A stretch of DNA of 64,000 nt from Rutidosis leptorrhynchoides (lineage: Eukaryota; Streptophyta; Magnoliopsida; Asterales; Asteraceae): contig NC_092336.1 of NCBI RefSeq assembly GCF_046630445.1, forward strand, positions 503,455,001-503,519,000. Direction: 5' to 3'. Under the pieces are notes generated by a model that saw only the letters and a list, made by a program, of their open reading frames with translations, ran no database searches and was not told the DNA's origin. Each line of letters begins with the position of its first letter. Within the stretch, counting starts at the first letter, position 1. Shown piece after piece: positions 59,624-64,000 of the stretch. The position numbers were made by a program, and so were the translations under genes.

Positions 59624-59812
59624 CTATCACACAATATCAAACACATTAAGAGGTTAATATATCACATAATATTTACATGTTAATAATATATAGTTACCAA
59701 CAAAAGTGTTAAACAATCGTTTTTAAAGAAAACACGGTCGAAGTCCAGACTCACTAATGTATCCTAACAAACTCGATAAGACACACTAATGCAAATTTCT
59801 GGTTCTCTAAGA

Positions 59813-59830
59813 CCAATGCTCGGATACTAA
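59813..59830 (-). other. Primer-binding site of the outer element
   Basis: On the minus strand TTAGTATCCGAGCATTGG follows the LTR end ..GACATTTCA by one base. It is close to the initiator-Met tRNA type TGGTATCAGAGC used by many gypsy elements, with substitutions. Confidence 0.65.
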
Positions 59831-59831
59831 C

Positions 59832-62800
59832 TGAAATGTCCCGTTCATATTGATTATAAATGTTCCATATTAATTGATTTCGTCGCGAGGTTTTGACCTC
59901 TATATGAGACGTTTTTCAAAGACTGCATTCATTTTTAAAACAACCATAACCTTTATTTTATCTATAAAGGTTTAAAAAACATTACGTAGATTATCAAATA
60001 ATGATAATCTAAAATATACCGTTTACACACGACCATTACATAATGGTTTACAATAAGAATATATTACATCAATAATAAGTTTCTTGAATGCAGTTTTTAC
60101 ATAATATCATACAAGCATGGACTCCAAATCTTGTCCTTATTTTAGTATGCAACATCGGAAGCTCTTAATAATCACCTCAGAATAAACATGCTTAAAATGT
60201 CAACAAAAATGTTGGTGAGTTATAGGTTTAACCTATATATTATCAAATCATAATAATAGACCACAAGATTTCATATTTCAATATACATCCCATACATAGA
60301 GATAAAAATCATTCATATGGTGAACACCTGGTAACCGACATTAACAAGATGCATATAAGAATATCCCCTATCATTCCGGGAAATCCTTCGGACATGATAA
60401 AAATGAATTCGAAGTACTAAAGCTCCGGTAATTTGGATGGGGTTCGTTAGGCCCAATAGATCTATCTTTAGGATTCGCGTCAATTAGTAGATCGGTTTAC
60501 TAATTCTTAGGTTACCAAGCAAAAGTGGCATATTCGGCTTCGATCATTCACCCATATAATGTATTTTCATTTACTTGTGTCTATTTCGTAAAACATTTAT
60601 AAAACTGCATGTATTCTCATCCCAAAATATTAGATTTTAAAAGTGGGACTATAACTCACTTTCTCAGATTTTTACTTCGTCGGGAAGTAAGACTTGGCCA
60701 CTGGTCGATTCATGAACCTATAACAAATATGTACATATATATCAAAGTATGTTCAAAATATATTTACAACACTTTTAATACATTTTGATGTTTTAAGTTT
60801 ATTAAGTCAGATGTCCTCGTTAGTAACCTACAACTAGTTGTCCATAGTTAAATGTACATAAATAAATTGATATATATTATCTTGAATCAATCCACGACCC
60901 AGTGTATACACGTCTCAGGCTAGATCACAACTCAAAGTATATATATTTTTGGAATCAACCTCAACCCTGTATAGCTAACTCCAACATTACTGCATATAGA
61001 GTGTCTATGGTTGTTCCAAATAATATATATAGATGGGTCGATATGATATGTTAAAACATTTGCATACGTGTCTATGGTATCCCAAGATTACATAATATAT
61101 TAGAATACATGTATAATACAATATAAGTTAGCTAGGATATAATTTTTATAGAATTGTTACAATATTTCCCGTAGCTACAACAATCAAAAAATATCCAATC
61201 TTGTATTACCCATAACTTCTTCGTTTTAAATCCGTTTTGAGTGAATAAAATTGCTATGGTTTCATATTGAACTATATTTTATGAATCTAAACAGAAAAAG
61301 TATAGGTTTATAGTCGAAAATATAAGTTACAAGTCATTTTTGTAAGAGGTAGTTATTTCAGTCGAAAGAACGACGTCTTGATGACCATTTTGAAAAACAT
61401 ACTTCCACTTTGAGTTTAACCATGATTTTTGGATGTAGTTTCATGTTCATAAGAAAAATCATTTTTCCAGAAGAACAACTTTTAAATCAAAGTTTATCAT
61501 AGTTTTTAATTATCAAACCCAAAACAGCCCGCGGTGTTACTACAACGGCGTATGTCCTGTTTTACGGTGTTTTTCGTGTTTCCAGGTTTTAAATCATTAA
61601 GTTAGCATATCATATAGATATAGAACATGTGTTTAGTTTATTTTAAAAGTTAAGTTAGAAGGATTAACTTTTGTTTGCGAACAAGTTTAGAATTAACTAA
61701 ACTATGTTCTAGTGATTTCAAGTTTAAACCTTCGAATAAGGTAGTTTTATATATATGAATCGAATGATGTTATGAACATCATTACTACCTCAGGTTTTGT
61801 GGATAAACCTACTGGAAATGAGAAAAATAGATCTAGCTTCAAAGGATCCTTGAATGGCTTGAAAGTTCTTGAAGCAGAATCATGACACGAAAACAAGTTC
61901 AAGTAAGATTTCCACTCGAAATATGATTGTTATAGTTATAGAAATTGAATCAAAGTTTGAATATGAGTATTACCTTGTATTAGAAAGATATCTTACTGTA
62001 AATAAGAAAGATTTCTTGAGATTGGATGATCACTTTACAAGATTGGAAGTAAGCTAGCAAACTTGGAAGTATTCTTGATTTTATGAAACTAGAACTTATA
62101 GAATTTATGAAGAACACTTAGAACTTGAAGATAGAACTTGAGAGAGATCAATTAGATGGAGAAAATTGAAGAATGAAAGTGTTTGTAGGTGTTTTTGGTT
62201 TTTTTTATATGGATTAGATATAAAGGATGTGTAATTTTGTTTACATGTAAATAAGTCATGAATGATTACTAATATTTTTGTAATTTTATGAGATATTTCA
62301 TGCTAGTTGCCAAATGATGGTTCCCACATGTGTTAGGTGACTCACATGGGCTACTAAGAGCTGATCATTGGAGTGTATATACCAATAGTACATACATCTA
62401 AAAGCTGTGTATTGTACGAGTACGTATACGGGTGCATACGAGTAGAATTGTTGATGAAACTAAAGAGGATGTAATTGTAAGCATTTTTGTTAAGTAGAAG
62501 TATTTTGATAAGTTTCTTGAAGTCTTTCAAAAGTGTATGAATACAAATTAAAACACTACATGTATATACATTTTAACTGAGTCGTTAAGTCATCGTTAGT
62601 CGTTACATGTAAATGTTGATTTGAAACCTTTAAGTTAACGTTCATGTTAAATGTTGCTAACCCAATGTTTATTATATCTAATGAGATGTTAAATTATTAC
62701 ATTATCATGATATTTTGATATATTAATATATCTTAGTATGATATATATACAGTTAAATGTTGTTACAACGATAATCGTTACATATATGTCTCGTTTCGAA

Positions 62801-63279
62801 ATCATTAAGTTAGTAGTCTTGTTTTAACATATGTAGTTCATTGTTAATACACTTAATGACATGTTTACTTATTATTTATCATGATTAAACATAGTGTATC
62901 AATATCTTAATATGATTCATATGTATTTAGTAAGACGTTGTTATAACGATAATCATTATATATATCGTTTAGAGTTTCTTAATTCAATAAACTCAATTTT
63001 ATGTATATAACTCATTGTTAAAATACCTAATGAGATACTTACTTATCATAATATCATGTTAACTATATGTATAATTATATATATGTCATCATATAGTTTT
63101 TACAAGTTTTAACGTTCGTGAATCACCGGTCAACTTGGGTGGTCAATTGTCTATATGAAACCTATTTCAATTAATCAAGTCTTAACAAGTTTGATTGCTT
63201 AACATGTTGGAAACACTTAATCATGTAAATAACAATTTCATTTAATATATATAAACATAAAAAAGTTCGGGTCACTACA
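59832..63279 (-). mobile_element. LTR of the outer gypsy element, about 3.4 kb
   Basis: On the minus strand it begins TGTAGTGACCCGAAC (at 63279) and ends GGGACATTTCA (at 59832), with no coding frame. An LTR of this size is unusually long. Its outer end abuts exon-like sequence from 63280. The partner LTR is not in the window, so neither age nor target duplication can be read. Confidence 0.75.
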
Positions 63280-64000
63280 TCTTTTGACATTCTAAACAAA
63301 TTCCTTGATGTTCCTTTCATTTATTGTAGCATCCCTTCATGTTCCCATCATGTTATAACCAAGAGTTCCTGCTCCTGCAACATTCACACCCTACCTATAA
63401 CATCCTCCCACCTGATATTCCATCAACATCTGCAGTATCTCCAAAGGTATGTTGTTTGGCCCTTATAACTTCATATAATTAGTTACCTTTTCGCATCCTC
63501 TCTTTACAAATTTGTAATAAGCAGGTACTATGGAACACGCAGGCTTCGCAGACCTATTAAATGGTCCTATAACAATTTACACATCAACAATAACTATAGC
63601 TAATGGGAAAGTCCAGACATATTGTGTTATGAAATTAAATGATACACCTTGCATCAGATCCGGCCCAATGTTAAGCACCCATCCATGTGTCACAAAGAAC
63701 TCATCAAACTCATCAGGTTACTTTCCCTTTTGTCATTAGTTATACAAATCATTGTTACATTGAAATAGACAACTTAATCTTAATCTCATCAATATTCACT
63801 TACAAGCATACACGTTATGATAAACGAAACCTATGCTTTGATCTAAGATTTTAAATTTACACCTTCATCCTCCGGCTTTGGTAATGTTAGCACTCTAGAA
63901 ATTTGTGCCCAATAATTGGCTATCACTTGCAATATAAACTGTGCATATCAAGTTTCAAAGTAACATTGTTGACGAGATTTGAATTCAGATTCACCATGAA
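63280..64000 (+). other. Exon-like sequence of an unidentified gene
   Basis: Two stretches look like exons with splice signals: about 63330-63446 (after TTGTAG, before GTATG) and about 63525-63716 (after GCAG, before GTTAC). The second encodes EHAGFADLLNGPITIYTS and is free of stops. I do not recognise the protein. The stretch may be part of a gene split by the retroelements, or a gene fragment; the low-GC remainder shows nothing. Confidence 0.35.

Larger units (their letters stand above)
56262..63279 (-). mobile_element. Outer Ty3/gypsy element, partial (fossil) with two extra frames
   Basis: Minus-strand order: LTR 59832-63279, primer-binding site 59813-59830, acidic frame 59003-59623, F-box-like frame 58173-58865, gag 56502-57884, protease remnant up to 56262. 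The element is broken: the inner Athila-type element interrupts it and its reverse transcriptase, integrase and second LTR are not found here (about two breaks). The gag sequence (EFDGTEGPIGLKQW, two CCHC fingers) and very long LTR suggest a chromovirus such as Tekay/Del; that lineage call is tentative. Confidence 0.8.

Noticed and set aside
59367-59657. Ser/Gly-rich frame on the plus strand
   Set aside because: Complement of the Glu/Pro-rich repeats of the minus-strand acidic frame.

Overview
This is nuclear DNA of a flowering plant, most likely a daisy-family (Asteraceae) eudicot. The evidence is multi-exon genes with GT/AG introns, AT-rich spacers, many (TA)n, (CA)n and (TC)n microsatellites, tRNA-derived SINEs, hAT and Mutator-type MITEs, and very large Ty3/gypsy elements. 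The family placement rests on remembered similarity of LTR ends (for example TGTAGTGACCCGAAC) and is inference.

Bases 1-38256 hold a head-to-tail, minus-strand tandem array of one gene family: an N-terminal universal-stress-protein (USP)-like domain, a Ser-rich linker, a coiled coil, a protein-kinase domain and a C-terminal U-box, as in Arabidopsis PUB33-type E3 ligases. All copies share a nine-exon plan. Copy 1 (left edge to 5590) is cut by the window edge and broken by insertions. Copy 2 (8434-14248), copy 3 (18800-22649) and copy 5 (25777-29762) are open through nine exons with matching splice phases (786, 851 and 847 aa predicted). Copy 4 survives only as two pseudogene fragments (23365-23640 and 24424-25330). 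Copy 6 (32075-38256) has the best kinase domain but a damaged linker exon. Catalytic kinase motifs decay to different degrees along the array while the U-box is kept, suggesting the kinase is becoming a scaffold in several copies.

The spacers and introns of the array are full of small transposons whose target-site duplications can be read directly, often with an empty site in a paralogue: hAT-type elements at 1659-2190, 4116-4469, 13281-13560 and 15481-18553; a Mutator-type palindrome at 17919-18457 nested in the last; SINEs at 54-242, 6701-6997 and 28403-28709; a probable solo LTR at 2506-4768; and a long-armed foldback element carrying telomere-like repeats at about 9024-9699.

Bases 40515-42883 carry a plus-strand, RPA70-like single-strand DNA-binding protein gene with a C-terminal zinc ribbon; it appears to be a recent pseudogene. 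From about 43097 to 63279 lie two nested Ty3/gypsy fossils, both on the minus strand. The inner one (about 43097-56261) is an Athila-type element with one long open gag-pol frame and nearly identical LTRs. It sits inside the protease region of an outer element whose 3.4-kb LTR is at 59832-63279. Between its primer-binding site and gag the outer element carries two extra same-strand reading frames, an acidic protein and an F-box-like protein; this is the most unusual arrangement in the window. The last 700 bases contain exon-like sequence of an unidentified gene.
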